Shown in pieces: positions 49,413-58,401 of a stretch of 64,000 nt of DNA; position 1 is the stretch's first letter; each line of letters opens with the position of its first letter. Under the pieces are notes generated by a model, which searched no databases, was not told the origin of the DNA, and was given only the letters and a program-made list of their open reading frames with translations. Both the position numbers and the translations under genes were made by a program. This DNA comes from Plantactinospora endophytica. Its GTDB lineage: Bacteria; Actinomycetota; Actinomycetes; Mycobacteriales; Micromonosporaceae. Where the stretch lies: assembly GCF_016862915.1 (NCBI RefSeq), contig NZ_BONW01000028.1, positions 1 through 64,000 of the forward strand, written 5' to 3'.

Positions 49413-50645
49413 CTAGGCGCGTAGGTCGGTGGTCGTCATGCGCTCGACCGCGAGCTGCGTACCGTCACGGCGGACGACGGCGGCGACGGATCGGGCCCGC
49501 TCGGCGACGTCCGGCTGGAGGGCGCACTTGAGCGCGCTCGTCAGCGAGTCGGCGGTCGGTACGCCGGGCGCGTGCGCGACCCCGATGCCGAGCTGTTCGA
49601 CCCGTCCCGCCCAGTAGTGCTGGTCGTAGATCTGTGGGACGACGACGTGCGGCGCACCGGCCAGCGCGGTGGAGGTGGTGGTACCCGAGCCGCCGTGGTG
49701 GACGACCGCGGCGACCCGCCGGAACAGCGCCTGCTCGTTGACCTCGCCGACGGCGATGCAGTCGGATCCGTCGTCCGGCAGGGTCAGCTCGGCCCAGCCC
49801 CGGGCGACGACGGCACGGCGGCCGAGCGCACGAGCCGTCTCCACCATCACCTGTCCGAGGTCGTGCTGCACCCGGATGCTGCCGAAGCCGAAGTAGACCG
49901 GCGGTTCGCCGCTGTCGAGGAACGCCTCCAGTTCGGGCGAGAGTGGCCGCTCGTCGGGCAGGATCCAGGCGCCGGACTGGAAGACGTGCCGGTGGAAGAC
50001 CTGCTGGTCGGCGGGCTCGGGCCAGGGGCCCAACGTCGGGTCGGCGTGCAGCCACGGCCGGTCGGTGAAGACGTGGCCGCGTACGTCGTCGAGCGCGGCC
50101 AGGCCGACGGAGGCCCGCTGGGCGTTGAGCGCGGCCCGGAACATGGTGTTCGTCTTCTCCGCGTCCCGGGCCCACAGCTCGCGGTGGTCGGCCCCGGGCG
50201 GCGCCGGGAGCTGGCCCGGCAGCGGCATCGGCGGCGGTGCGTGGTGCGGCGACGGCAGCATGTTGGGGCTGTACACGGCGAAGACGTAGCCGATTCCACG
50301 CATCTGCGCCACCGAACGGGCGGTCAGCAGCAGCGGGCTCGCCGCGACGATGACGTCGCAGCCGTCGGCCGCCGCCGCGATCTTGTCGAACTGGGCGGCG
50401 ACCTGCGCCTCGGCCATTCCGCGTAACTGTTCCGGGGTGTAGGAGGTCCGTGGGCTGCTGCCGAGGACCTTCCGCATCGCGGCGCCGATCGGCGTGACCT
50501 CGATGCCGAGCCCGCCGATCCAGTCCTGGAAGTCGGGGGGTACGCACATTCGGGGCTGGTGGCCGGCGGCCTTCAACCGCACCGCCAGCGCCAGCAGCGG
50601 CTGGACGTCGCCTCGCGACCCGACTGTCGTCAGCAACACGCGCAC
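49413..50645 (-). CDS. GtfA/GtfB-like GT1 glycosyltransferase with intact motifs (GT3)
   Basis: 410-residue GT-B enzyme of the class that glycosylates glycopeptides and polyketides. GTG at 50645 is preferred because it gives the family-typical MRVLLTTVGSRGD start and is preceded by GGGGAG; an in-frame ATG at 50678 lacks a Shine-Dalgarno. Donor motif VVHHGGSGTT and the PQIYDQHYWAGR loop are canonical, so it should bind nucleotide sugar. It is a close paralogue of GT4 (52,386), suggesting a duplication around the methyltransferase. Expected acceptor: the NRPS product. Confidence 0.93.
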   Translation of the reverse strand: MRVLLTTVGSRGDVQPLLALAVRLKAAGHQPRMCVPPDFQDWIGGLGIEVTPIGAAMRKVLGSSPRTSYTPEQLRGMAEAQVAAQFDKIAAAADGCDVIVAASPLLLTARSVAQMRGIGYVFAVYSPNMLPSPHHAPPPMPLPGQLPAPPGADHRELWARDAEKTNTMFRAALNAQRASVGLAALDDVRGHVFTDRPWLHADPTLGPWPEPADQQVFHRHVFQSGAWILPDERPLSPELEAFLDSGEPPVYFGFGSIRVQHDLGQVMVETARALGRRAVVARGWAELTLPDDGSDCIAVGEVNEQALFRRVAAVVHHGGSGTTTSTALAGAPHVVVPQIYDQHYWAGRVEQLGIGVAHAPGVPTADSLTSALKCALQPDVAERARSVAAVVRRDGTQLAVERMTTTDLRA

Positions 50646-50704
50646 GCGGAACTCCCCGTTGGTAGCGGCCGTGGTCATCGGTAGGTTGGCCGGCCGAGAC
50701 GATG

Positions 50705-50740
50705 AACCGGCATGCGCTCGTCGTCGACCGCATGCCGGTT
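50705..50740 (-). terminator. Perfect 12-bp hairpin after the methyltransferase
   Basis: aaccggcatgcg (50705-50716) and cgcatgccggtt (50729-50740) with a 12-nt loop. It lies between the methyltransferase stop and the GT3 start on the minus strand, so GT3 probably has its own promoter or depends on read-through. Confidence 0.75.
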
Positions 50741-50815
50741 CGCTTGCACGACGAGGTTTCCGACGGGCAGAGGACTCGCCGCAGGTCCCCGCCCGGAGGT
50801 GTGTCGGCGCCGAAC

Positions 50816-51715
50816 TCAGTCGGCCGGCAGGTGCGCGACCACGATGATCATTCCCTGCACCTGCTCCTTGGTCAGCAGGCGTCGCCATCCCTGCACGAGC
50901 TGCTCGTCGGTGAGACCCGGCGCGCCCTCCGTACCGTTGAGCAGCGGTCCGAAGACACCGAGGATCTTGTCCACCTCGGGCGGCACCGGGTTCTCCCGCG
51001 CGTACCGCCGCAGTTCGAGGTACGTCCACATGCCGGTGTACTTCACGTTGTCGGTGATGTCGGTGATCTCGTCGAGCACCAGTCCGGCCTGTGGCACGAA
51101 CGCCTCGTACTCCTCGGCCTTGACCGGCGCGGCGCTGTGCCAGGAGTCGTACACGTTGACCACGGTCTGGTCGGCGCCGCCCTCCGGGCCCTCCCGGACC
51201 GTGAAGTCGGTCAGCGCGATCCGTCCACCGGGGCGGACCACCCGGGCGATCTCCCGCAGCGCCGCCACCCGGTCCTGCACGTGGACGATCGACTCGAAGG
51301 CCATCGCGTGGTCGAACGAGTTGTCGGGGAACGGCAGCGCGAGCATGTTGGCCTGCTCGAAGCGCACCCGGTCCGACACCCCCTCGGCGCGGGCCCGCTC
51401 GTTGGCCAGGCGCACGTCCTGCTCGCTGACCGAGATGCCGACGAGTTCGGCACCGCTGGACTTGGCCAGCCGTACGCCCGGTCGGCCGGGACCGCAGCCC
51501 ACGTCGAGTACCCGCTGGCCCGGTCGCGCGTCGATCCGCTCGATCATCATGTCGGTGAACCGGTCGCTGGCCGTCTCGAAGTCGCTGTCGTCGTCGGGGC
51601 CGGTCCAGTAGCCGTAGTGCATGGCCCCGCCCTGGACCTTGGCGACGATCGCGTTCACCTGGTCGTAGAACGCCCCGACCGCCTCGGGCGTCGGAACCTT
51701 GTAGTCAACACTCAT
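50816..51715 (-). CDS. SAM-dependent O-methyltransferase, RebM-like
   Basis: 299-residue class I methyltransferase. ATG 51715 follows GGGA and gives a start typical of the family (VGAFYDQVN, then MHYGYWTGP). The SAM-binding motif is VLDVGCGPGRPG, followed by ANMLALPFPDNSFD and PGGRIALTDF. The arrangement resembles RebM and related sugar or small-molecule methyltransferases. Lying between GT3 and GT4, it may methylate the transferred sugar (inference). It has 299 residues versus the usual about 280 because of a C-terminal extension. Confidence 0.9.
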   Translation of the reverse strand: MSVDYKVPTPEAVGAFYDQVNAIVAKVQGGAMHYGYWTGPDDDSDFETASDRFTDMMIERIDARPGQRVLDVGCGPGRPGVRLAKSSGAELVGISVSEQDVRLANERARAEGVSDRVRFEQANMLALPFPDNSFDHAMAFESIVHVQDRVAALREIARVVRPGGRIALTDFTVREGPEGGADQTVVNVYDSWHSAAPVKAEEYEAFVPQAGLVLDEITDITDNVKYTGMWTYLELRRYARENPVPPEVDKILGVFGPLLNGTEGAPGLTDEQLVQGWRRLLTKEQVQGMIIVVAHLPAD

Positions 51716-52385
51716 CGCTGTTCCCGGCTCTCTGCTCGTCGAGGATTCACGGTGTTCCGCCGGATGGCCGACGGAGCTGGTCGAAAACGGCCGCGCGCCG
51801 GCCCCGGCGACCGGCGCTGTTCCCGCCGGAAGTTCCAGGACGACGCGCACGTGTGTCATCGCCTGCGGAACCGGGCAGGCTTGTCGTCACCACGGGCGAC
51901 GGAGGTCCGCCTCTTTCCAACCCGACTGTCGTCCGCCTCTCATGTTCGCTCACTTTCGTCGCGCTGCTCCGTCGTTTTCCCGGGATTCCGTGCAACAGCC
52001 GGACTGCGACTGTTCGGGTAACCGTGACGATGCGGGGTGGATGCGTCGTCGGTCTAGTTCGAATGATGCGGTTCGGTGCCCGGGTGACGATGTCCATAAC
52101 ATTCACGGCGAGCAAAGTCGCTCGCCAGCTCCAGGACCGTAACACCAGCCCAGGGCGGTCGGCATCCCTTTTCAGTGCTGCCCAAAAGACAGAGAAGAAT
52201 TCTCCGGCGCCGACCGGTCGACCAGCACGGATGCGGGGGTGTCCAATGCGGTTTCCGCTCGTCGCTTGACCCTGTGAATAGCTGTCGTTACGGTAGCGCT
52301 GCCGATCGTCGATGAATCGATTGCCGGACGCCGCGACGTCGGTTGGGTGCGGGCCGACCATGGCTGATGGATGGGGGATCTGCGC
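51716..52385. other. Divergent gap between methyltransferase and GT4
   Basis: 670 nt. Open frames here have no ribosome-binding site or codon bias and are judged spurious. Composition is less GC-rich than the flanks. A promoter for GT4 is visible (52266-52294); I found no clear promoter for the methyltransferase. Confidence 0.6.
52266..52294 (+). promoter_or_regulatory. Sigma70-type promoter for GT4
   Basis: TTGACC (52266-52271), 17-nt spacer, TACGGT (52289-52294). The predicted start near 52301 leaves about 85 nt before GTG 52386. Confidence 0.6.
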
Positions 52386-53654
52386 GTGCGTGTGTTGTTG
52401 ACGACCGTCGGCTCGCGGGGCGACGTACAGCCGCTGCTGGCGCTGGCGATGCGGTTGCGGGCCACCGGTCACGAGGTCCGGATGTGCGTGCCGCCCGACT
52501 TCCAGGACTGGATCGGCGGGCTCGGCATTCCGGTCACGCCGATCGGTCCCGTGATGCGCCAGGCCCTGGCCAGCAGCCCGCCGGCCTCGCTTCCGGCCGA
52601 GCAGCTCCGGCTGATGGCCGAGGCGCAGGTGGCTGCCCAGTTCGACCGGATTCCGCCGGTCGCCGACGGCTGCGACGTCGTCGTCTCGACCACTCCCGGG
52701 CTGACCGCGGTGCACTCGGTGGCGGAGATGCTGGGCATCGGCTACGTCTTCGCCGTGTACAGCCCGAACCAACTGCCGTCGCCGCACCACGCGCCGCCGC
52801 CGGTGCCGCTGCTGGGCCGGGAACTGGCGCCGGCCGGGGCCGACCACCGGGAGTTGTGGGCGCGGGACGCGGAGAACGTCAACGAGAGGTTCGGTCCGCC
52901 GCTGAACCGGCACCGGGCGGCGGTGGGGCTGCCCGCACTCGACGACGTACGCGGGCACGTCTTCACCGACCGGCCGTGGCTGGCCGCCGATCCGACGCTC
53001 GGACCCTGGCCCGAGCCCGCCGACCAGCAGGTCTTCCAGCCCGGCGCCTGGATCCTGCCCGACGAGCGGCCACTCTCGCCGGAGCTGGAGGCGTTCCTCG
53101 ACGACGGCGAGCCGCCGATCTACTTCGGCTTCAGCAGTATGGTCCGGATGCAGGACGACCTCGGCCCGGTGCTGGTCGAGACGGCTCGGGCGCTCGGTCG
53201 CCGCGCCGTCATCTCGCGGGGCTGGGCCGACGTGGCGCTGCCGGACGACGGGTCCGACTGCATCGCCGTCGGCGAGGTCAACCTACAGGCGCTGTTCCGA
53301 CGGGTCGCGGCGGTCGTCCATCCCAGTAGCGCGGGTACCACCGCACTGGTCGCGATGGCCGGCGCGCCGCACGTCGTCGTCCCGCAGATGTACGACCAGC
53401 ACTACTGGGCGGAACGCGTCGAACAGCTCGGCATCGGAACGCCGCACCTGTCCGACACGGTGACCGCCGAATCGCTGACGAGCGCGCTCGACCTCGCCCT
53501 GAGACCGGAGGTGGTCGCCCGGGCCCGGTCCGTCGCCACCGCCGTCCGGCGCGACGGTGTCCAGCTCAGCGCCGAGCGCCTGACCAGCGACGTCCGCACG
53601 TTGACCGCATCGGGCCCGGTCGCCTCGCCGGCCGGCAGCCCGGGCCGGAGCTGA
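52386..53654 (+). CDS. GtfA/GtfB-like glycosyltransferase with degenerate donor motif (GT4)
   Basis: 422-residue paralogue of GT3. GTG 52386 gives the MRVLLTTVGSRGD start and follows GGGGGA; an ATG at 52371 is the alternative. The N-terminal domain is well kept (GSRGDVQPLLALA, VPPDFQDWIGGLG). The donor-binding motif reads HPSSAGTT from His312 where GT3 has HHGGSGTT, and the FHRHVFQSG stretch of GT3 is shortened by five residues. The strand loop is GFSSMVRM rather than GFGSIRV. It may be inactive, have changed donor choice, or act as a non-catalytic partner of GT3. Confidence 0.88.
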   Translation: MRVLLTTVGSRGDVQPLLALAMRLRATGHEVRMCVPPDFQDWIGGLGIPVTPIGPVMRQALASSPPASLPAEQLRLMAEAQVAAQFDRIPPVADGCDVVVSTTPGLTAVHSVAEMLGIGYVFAVYSPNQLPSPHHAPPPVPLLGRELAPAGADHRELWARDAENVNERFGPPLNRHRAAVGLPALDDVRGHVFTDRPWLAADPTLGPWPEPADQQVFQPGAWILPDERPLSPELEAFLDDGEPPIYFGFSSMVRMQDDLGPVLVETARALGRRAVISRGWADVALPDDGSDCIAVGEVNLQALFRRVAAVVHPSSAGTTALVAMAGAPHVVVPQMYDQHYWAERVEQLGIGTPHLSDTVTAESLTSALDLALRPEVVARARSVATAVRRDGVQLSAERLTSDVRTLTASGPVASPAGSPGRS

Positions 53655-53778
53655 CGGTCGGCCCGATCGGCGGCGCCGACGGATAGCCGACCACCCGTCG
53701 ACTGCCCCGCGCACCCGTCGTCGGTGGCCGCCGTCCAGGCCGTCCGCTACCCGCCGGTGCGGGCATCGTCGTACCCTG

Positions 53779-53819
53779 CCCGGCGGTGCGGTACCCGGTT
53801 CCGGGCACGCACCGCCGGG
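53779..53819. terminator. 12-bp hairpin in the convergent gap after GT4
   Basis: cccggcggtgcg (53779-53790) pairs perfectly with cgcaccgccggg (53808-53819) around a 17-nt loop. It can serve both GT4 and the minus-strand glucanase, and it probably marks the right edge of the biosynthetic cluster. Confidence 0.75.
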
Positions 53820-53827
53820 TCACCGGC

Positions 53828-56773
53828 TCAGCCGGAGAGGGTGAACGGGATGGTGACGGTCGACTGCGGGCTCTGGGCGGCGGTCGCGTCGACCCGCAGC
53901 GTGGTCGGCGCCGAGCCGATCGCGTTCCAGACCTCCAGGCGTACGCAGCCGCCGGTCATCGCGGCGAAGCTGCCGGACGTGCTGCGTACTCCGGCGGCCT
54001 GGGTGTAGGACTCGGTGCCGGGTACCGGGTCGGTGGCGAAGTAGGCGTACGTCTCCACCCGTCCGTAGCTGCCGGAGCCGGTGAAGTCGTACGAGATCCG
54101 TGCCTGGACCCCGGCCCCGACGGCGGTTCCCGCGTCGACGTGCAGGGCGAACGTCGTCGCCCCGCCGCCCTGGTAGGACCCGGTCAGCCCGCAGACCCGG
54201 TGCGTGACCGGGTTGTTCGGGGTGCCGTCGTGGTTGCCGTTCGCCGCCGGCAGGGTGACGGTGCCCGCCCCGCCGCCCGGCGTGCCGGACAGCGCCCCGC
54301 CGGAGCGGACGTAGAGCCGGTTGCTGGTGGTCGGCGGGCCGGTCGGGGTCGGCGTCGGACTCGCCGTCGGCGTCGGACCAGCCGTGGGAGTCGGTGACGG
54401 CGTCGGGTTCGACGTCCCGCCCCCGGCGTTCCCGCCGCTCCAGGTGTACGCCCCGGTGGTGGCGGTACGCCCGGCCGGCACGGTCAGGGTCCGGCCGTCG
54501 GAGAAGGTCACCGTGACCGGGCTGCCGGTGATGTTCGACGCCACGTAGGTGCGGGCCCCGCCCCGGGTGAAGACGGCGTAGAGCGGGGTGTTGGCGGTGA
54601 CCGTGGTGTCGACCTGGCCGAGTGCGGCGAGGTTGCGCAGCCAGTGGAAGGTGTGCGCCCGGCTCTCGCCCTCCTCCGGCGGATAGTTGGGATTGGCCCG
54701 GAAGCTGGCCAGCGCGGCGTCCGGGCTGGCCAACGCCTGGAACGACCAGAGGACGTCCTGCCAGACCGTCGGTGGCCCGCCGTTGTTGGTGACCAGTTCG
54801 TTCCAGTTCGCCGTGACGTAGGCCGGGCGGTAGCCGAGGTAGAGCGAGCCGCCGGTGATCGGCAGCATGTTGATGCCCTGGATCATCTCCGGTTCGCCGC
54901 TGAACCAGGTGGCGTACGCCCCACCGTCGCCCCAGACCATCCCGACCGTGCGGTGCCCGAACGCGGCCGGGAAGTTCTGGTCGGCGGAGTCGAACCAGTA
55001 CTCCTGGATCGCCTGCGCCTGGGTGGTGTAGATGAACAGCCCGGCGTCGCGTACGGCGGTGTTGCCGGTGGCGAGTCCCCACTGGATCAGCGCGCTGGCG
55101 AAGTTCATCCCCTCCGAGGAGGACTCCTGGTTGTTGCCGGCGCCGAACGAGCCGTGCCCGGAGGCCCAGTCGTGCCCGGCGAAGATGTCGAAGTCCCGCA
55201 GGAACGGGAACATCGAATCGGCCCGGTCGACGCCGTTGGCGTCCCGGATCAGCAGGTTGACCATTCCGCCGTACCGGTCGGCGCGGGCCCAGGTCGGGTC
55301 GAACTTGGCCAGCGTGGCGGCGGCGGCGATGTAGTAGCCGTAGTGGAAGTGGTGGTCGTTGAGTTCCTGGTCGGACCCGTAGGATGCCGGATAGCCGACC
55401 AGCGTTCCCCAGGCCCGGTCGTAGTGGAACACCCGCCCGGTCTCGCCCGGCGAGGCGGTGAACCAGTCGGTCAGCCGGGTGCGGATCGCGTTCAGCAGCA
55501 GGTCCCGCTGGGCGGTCCGGCCCAACTGGTCGGCGATCTCGGCGAGCCGGGCGGCCCGGCCGAGCGCCTTGCCGGTCCAGTAGGTGTCGTTGCCGAAGCC
55601 GGCCAGCGGGTCACCGGTGGCGACCTGGTCCAGGTAGCCGCCGAGGGTGGCCAGGTCCGCGCCGCTGGAGGTCGCCACGGCGGGCAACTCGGGCAGCACG
55701 CCGGAGTAGCGGATGGCGGTGCCGAACGACCCGACCCCGACCAGGGTACGCAGCGCGCCGCGCGGCGAGACGTACGTCTGGGAGATCGGGGTACCCGAGG
55801 AGAGGTTCTTCCACTGGTGCGGATAGAGCGAGACGACGGTGTTCCGCTCGGTGCCCTCCCGGGCGGTGGTGGCAAGCGCGTAGGTGGCGTGCACCGTGCT
55901 GGTCGCCTGGTCGAACCGCCAGTCGACCCGGGTGCCGGTGACGTGCGCGTGGGCGTACCGGCCGTAACTGTCGGCCAGCGCGGCCCGGTCGGCGGCCGGG
56001 GTGCCCGAGGTGGTGGGCAGCAGGGCGACGGAGAAGTAGCCCCGACCGGCCAGCGTGGAGCTGACGGTGTTGCCGGCGACGGTCCAGGTCGCCCCGGTCG
56101 GCGCGTACGCGACGTAGTCGTGGCCGCGTACGGTGAAGCCGATCCGGGCGCCGCTGTTGCTCCACACCGTCGGCGTCGCCCCGAAGGCGAGCTGGGCGTT
56201 GCCGCCGGTGACCTGGGCGTAGACGAACGGCAGTCCGTGCCCGACGGTGGCCCGCAGGGTCCGGGTGCCGTCCGACCAGTACGGCGTGACGGTCCAGTCG
56301 GTCCAGCCGTCCACCTTGACGTCCGGCGAGTTGAGCCCGGTCACCCCGAGGGTGAACTCGGTGCTGTACGGGTAGTGGTATTCGCCGACCGTGGTGGGGG
56401 TGCCGGAGACGGTGGGGGTGGTGGTGTAGCCGACGCCGAGCCCGCCGGCCGCCGGCTGGAAGGCGAGCGGGTGGGCGTGCAGCGGCACCGAGTAGGCGCA
56501 TTCGGTGCGCTTGAACAGCAGTGACGACCACCAGTCGTTGGTCGGCACGGCCCCGGCCGGGGCGTTGGCGGTGACCCACCGCCGGGGGTTGGTGGCGATG
56601 TCGGCGCAGCCGGAGGGTCCGGCGGCGCCCGCCGGGCGGGTGGTGGTGTAGCTGCCGGCACCGATCGGATCGGCCCCGGCGCCGGTCGGCACGGCCAGGG
56701 CGACCGCGCCGATGGCGGCCAGCGCGGCGGCGAGGGCGAACAGGCGGCGGCCTGGTCGGGTGGAACGGTTCAT
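53828..56773 (-). CDS. Secreted GH81 endo-beta-1,3-glucanase with C-terminal binding module
   Basis: 981 residues. It hydrolyses beta-1,3-glucans such as fungal cell-wall glucan and laminarin. Residues 1-35 are a signal peptide (Arg-rich start, hydrophobic Ala run, cleavage near GADP). The GH81 catalytic part has TNDWWSS, DHHFHYGYY and NNQESSSEGMN with the expected acidic residues. A Pro/Thr linker (near 790-825) leads to a C-terminal beta-rich module of about 150 residues, possibly a beta-1,3-glucan-binding domain (CBM56-like, tentative). ATG is preceded by GGAGG. It is not obviously part of the peptide cluster. Confidence 0.93.
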   Translation of the reverse strand: MNRSTRPGRRLFALAAALAAIGAVALAVPTGAGADPIGAGSYTTTRPAGAAGPSGCADIATNPRRWVTANAPAGAVPTNDWWSSLLFKRTECAYSVPLHAHPLAFQPAAGGLGVGYTTTPTVSGTPTTVGEYHYPYSTEFTLGVTGLNSPDVKVDGWTDWTVTPYWSDGTRTLRATVGHGLPFVYAQVTGGNAQLAFGATPTVWSNSGARIGFTVRGHDYVAYAPTGATWTVAGNTVSSTLAGRGYFSVALLPTTSGTPAADRAALADSYGRYAHAHVTGTRVDWRFDQATSTVHATYALATTAREGTERNTVVSLYPHQWKNLSSGTPISQTYVSPRGALRTLVGVGSFGTAIRYSGVLPELPAVATSSGADLATLGGYLDQVATGDPLAGFGNDTYWTGKALGRAARLAEIADQLGRTAQRDLLLNAIRTRLTDWFTASPGETGRVFHYDRAWGTLVGYPASYGSDQELNDHHFHYGYYIAAAATLAKFDPTWARADRYGGMVNLLIRDANGVDRADSMFPFLRDFDIFAGHDWASGHGSFGAGNNQESSSEGMNFASALIQWGLATGNTAVRDAGLFIYTTQAQAIQEYWFDSADQNFPAAFGHRTVGMVWGDGGAYATWFSGEPEMIQGINMLPITGGSLYLGYRPAYVTANWNELVTNNGGPPTVWQDVLWSFQALASPDAALASFRANPNYPPEEGESRAHTFHWLRNLAALGQVDTTVTANTPLYAVFTRGGARTYVASNITGSPVTVTFSDGRTLTVPAGRTATTGAYTWSGGNAGGGTSNPTPSPTPTAGPTPTASPTPTPTGPPTTSNRLYVRSGGALSGTPGGGAGTVTLPAANGNHDGTPNNPVTHRVCGLTGSYQGGGATTFALHVDAGTAVGAGVQARISYDFTGSGSYGRVETYAYFATDPVPGTESYTQAAGVRSTSGSFAAMTGGCVRLEVWNAIGSAPTTLRVDATAAQSPQSTVTIPFTLSG

Positions 56774-56799
56774 GATGCCTCCGTGGTGGGGATGGCACG

Positions 56800-56819
56800 C
56801 CCGGGAGCAATTTCCCGGG
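56800..56819. promoter_or_regulatory. Inverted repeat upstream of the glucanase
   Basis: cccggga (56800-56806) and tcccggg (56813-56819) flank a 6-nt AT-rich centre, 27 nt before the glucanase start. The size and symmetry suit a LacI-family operator of the kind that controls polysaccharide genes, but the sequence is not a known box. Confidence 0.35.
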
Positions 56820-57145
56820 TATTACTGACATGTTGCCGAAAGGTGATCAAATCCACGGACGGCTGTCAATATGCTCGGCCGATTTTCGGATTCGGACAAT
56901 CTCCCTTCAGGGCCGTCGAGGCTCCCTTCAGGACGTCGCGGGCTCCCTCCGGGACGTGGCGGACCCGTTCGGCGCGGCGTGACGATGCGGGTGCCGGCCG
57001 TCGGATCGCCCTGGGTCCTCCTCTGTGGTGCCGGTCGCGGCAGAGCGCGCGGGCGGTCGTGGGGGATCGACCGTGCGCCGGCGTGAGCCGGGGACCGACC
57101 TGGGGACGCCACGGTACCCTGCCGCCGCCTCGCACCCCGAAATCA

Positions 57146-57178
57146 TTAGTAAGGTTTCCAAACAGAACGTGTTACGGT
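57146..57178 (+). promoter_or_regulatory. Pseudo-palindrome and -10 box upstream of the chitinase
   Basis: The 17-bp imperfect palindrome TTAGTAAGGTTTCCAAA (57146-57162) sits where a -35 box would be, followed by TACGGT (57173-57178) as -10. The lack of a good -35 suggests activator or repressor control at the palindrome. No DasR-type dre site is seen. Confidence 0.35.
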
Positions 57179-57234
57179 CACTTCCGTCGATGCGCGCCAG
57201 CCATCGGCTTCGATGCATCCAGGAAGGAGTGACC

Positions 57235-58314
57235 ATGTCGAGACTGCGCGCCCTGGTCGCGCTCACGGCGCTGGCTGTCGCCAGTGGACTCATGGTGATC
57301 ATCCCGACGACCCCGGCATCGGCGGCGGCCTGCGCGGCGCCGTGGCAGGCCTCGGCGGTCTACTGGGGCGGCGACCAGGCGTCCCGCAACGGGCGCAACT
57401 ACCAGGCGAAGTGGTGGACCCAGAACGAGGCCCCGCCGGGTACCACCGGCGTCTGGCAGGACCTCGGCGCCTGCGACGGCGGCGGCACCACGCCGCCGCC
57501 CAGCGGAAGCTGCAACCACCCGAACTGGGTCGCCGGCACCTGGTACCCCGCCGGCAGCATCGTGCGGTACAGCAACGGCCAGTACTACATCGCCGAGCAC
57601 GACAATCCCGGCTACGACCCCATCGTCAGCACCTGGTACTGGGAGCCGTACACCTGCGGGAGCCAGCCGCCGACCAACCCGCCCACCAATCCCGGCAGCT
57701 TCGTGGTGAGCGAGGCCCAGTTCAACCAGATGTTCCCGGGCCGCAACTCGTTCTACACGTACTCCGGGCTCGTCGCCGCGCTCAGCGCGTACCCGGCGTT
57801 CAGCAAGACCGGCAGCGCCACCGTGCAGCGGCAGGAGGCGGCGGCCTTCCTGGCGAACGTCTACCACGAGACCGGCGGGCTCGTGCACATCGTGGAGCAG
57901 AACACCGCCAACTACCCGCACTACTGCGACCCCGGCCAGTCCTTCGGCTGTCCCGCCGGACAGGCCGCGTACTACGGGCGCGGGCCGATCCAGCTCAGTT
58001 GGAACTTCAACTACAACGCCGCCGGGAACGCCCTCGGGCTGCCCCTGCTGACCAACCCGTGGCTGGTGCAGAACGACGCCGCGGTGGCCTGGAAGACCGC
58101 CATCTGGTACTGGATGACCCAGAACGGCCCGGGCACCATGACCGCGCACAACGCCATGGTCACCGGTGCCGGGTTCGGCCAGACCATCCGCAGCATCAAC
58201 GGCTCGATCGAGTGCAACGGCGGCAACCCCGCGCAGGTGCAGAGCCGCGTCACCAGGTACCAGCAGTTCGTCGGCATCCTCGGCGTGTCGGCCGGAGCCA
58301 ACCTCTACTGCTGA
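57235..58314 (+). CDS. Secreted GH19 chitinase with two chitin-binding domains
   Basis: 359 residues. It cleaves chitin outside the cell. ATG 57235 follows AGGAAGGAG and opens a signal peptide ending near SAAA (about 32). Two CBM5/12-type domains follow: WQASAVYWGGD with WWTQNE (about 33-75) and WVAGTWYPAGS with STWYWEPYTC (about 95-145). After a Pro/Asn linker the GH19 domain carries the HETGG motif with the catalytic acid and YYGRGPIQLSWNFNY, as in Streptomyces ChiC. Two binding domains rather than one is a slight variation. It is divergent from the glucanase, so the pair could act together on fungal walls. Confidence 0.96.
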   Translation: MSRLRALVALTALAVASGLMVIIPTTPASAAACAAPWQASAVYWGGDQASRNGRNYQAKWWTQNEAPPGTTGVWQDLGACDGGGTTPPPSGSCNHPNWVAGTWYPAGSIVRYSNGQYYIAEHDNPGYDPIVSTWYWEPYTCGSQPPTNPPTNPGSFVVSEAQFNQMFPGRNSFYTYSGLVAALSAYPAFSKTGSATVQRQEAAAFLANVYHETGGLVHIVEQNTANYPHYCDPGQSFGCPAGQAAYYGRGPIQLSWNFNYNAAGNALGLPLLTNPWLVQNDAAVAWKTAIWYWMTQNGPGTMTAHNAMVTGAGFGQTIRSINGSIECNGGNPAQVQSRVTRYQQFVGILGVSAGANLYC

Positions 58315-58321
58315 CCGGCGT

Positions 58322-58361
58322 CCGGGCCTCGGCACCCACGGCGGAGGGTGCCGGGGCCCGG
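58322..58361. terminator. 16-bp hairpin between chitinase and GH15 gene
   Basis: ccgggcctcggcaccc (58322-58337) pairs with gggtgccggggcccgg (58346-58361) with one T-G wobble, 8 nt after the chitinase stop in a convergent gap. Confidence 0.85.
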
Positions 58362-58401
58362 CAGGTGGACGGACCCGACGGGGGATCCTGTCGGGCGGTA
58401 C

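Larger units (their letters stand above)
56774..57234. other. Divergent regulatory gap between glucanase and chitinase
   Basis: 461 nt with no gene. It must hold promoters for both secreted hydrolases. Two candidate operators are listed separately. A TTGACA hexamer lies on the minus strand at 56864-56869 but I found no good -10 at the right distance. Confidence 0.6.

Noticed and set aside
50646-51029. N-terminal extension of GT3 to an upstream start
   Set aside because: The extra residues are low-complexity and cross a perfect hairpin and the end of the methyltransferase gene; MRVLLTTVGSRGD is the family-typical N-terminus.
51853-52269. A 138-codon frame between the methyltransferase and GT4
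   Set aside because: No ribosome-binding site, no domain, and it runs through the promoter-bearing divergent gap.
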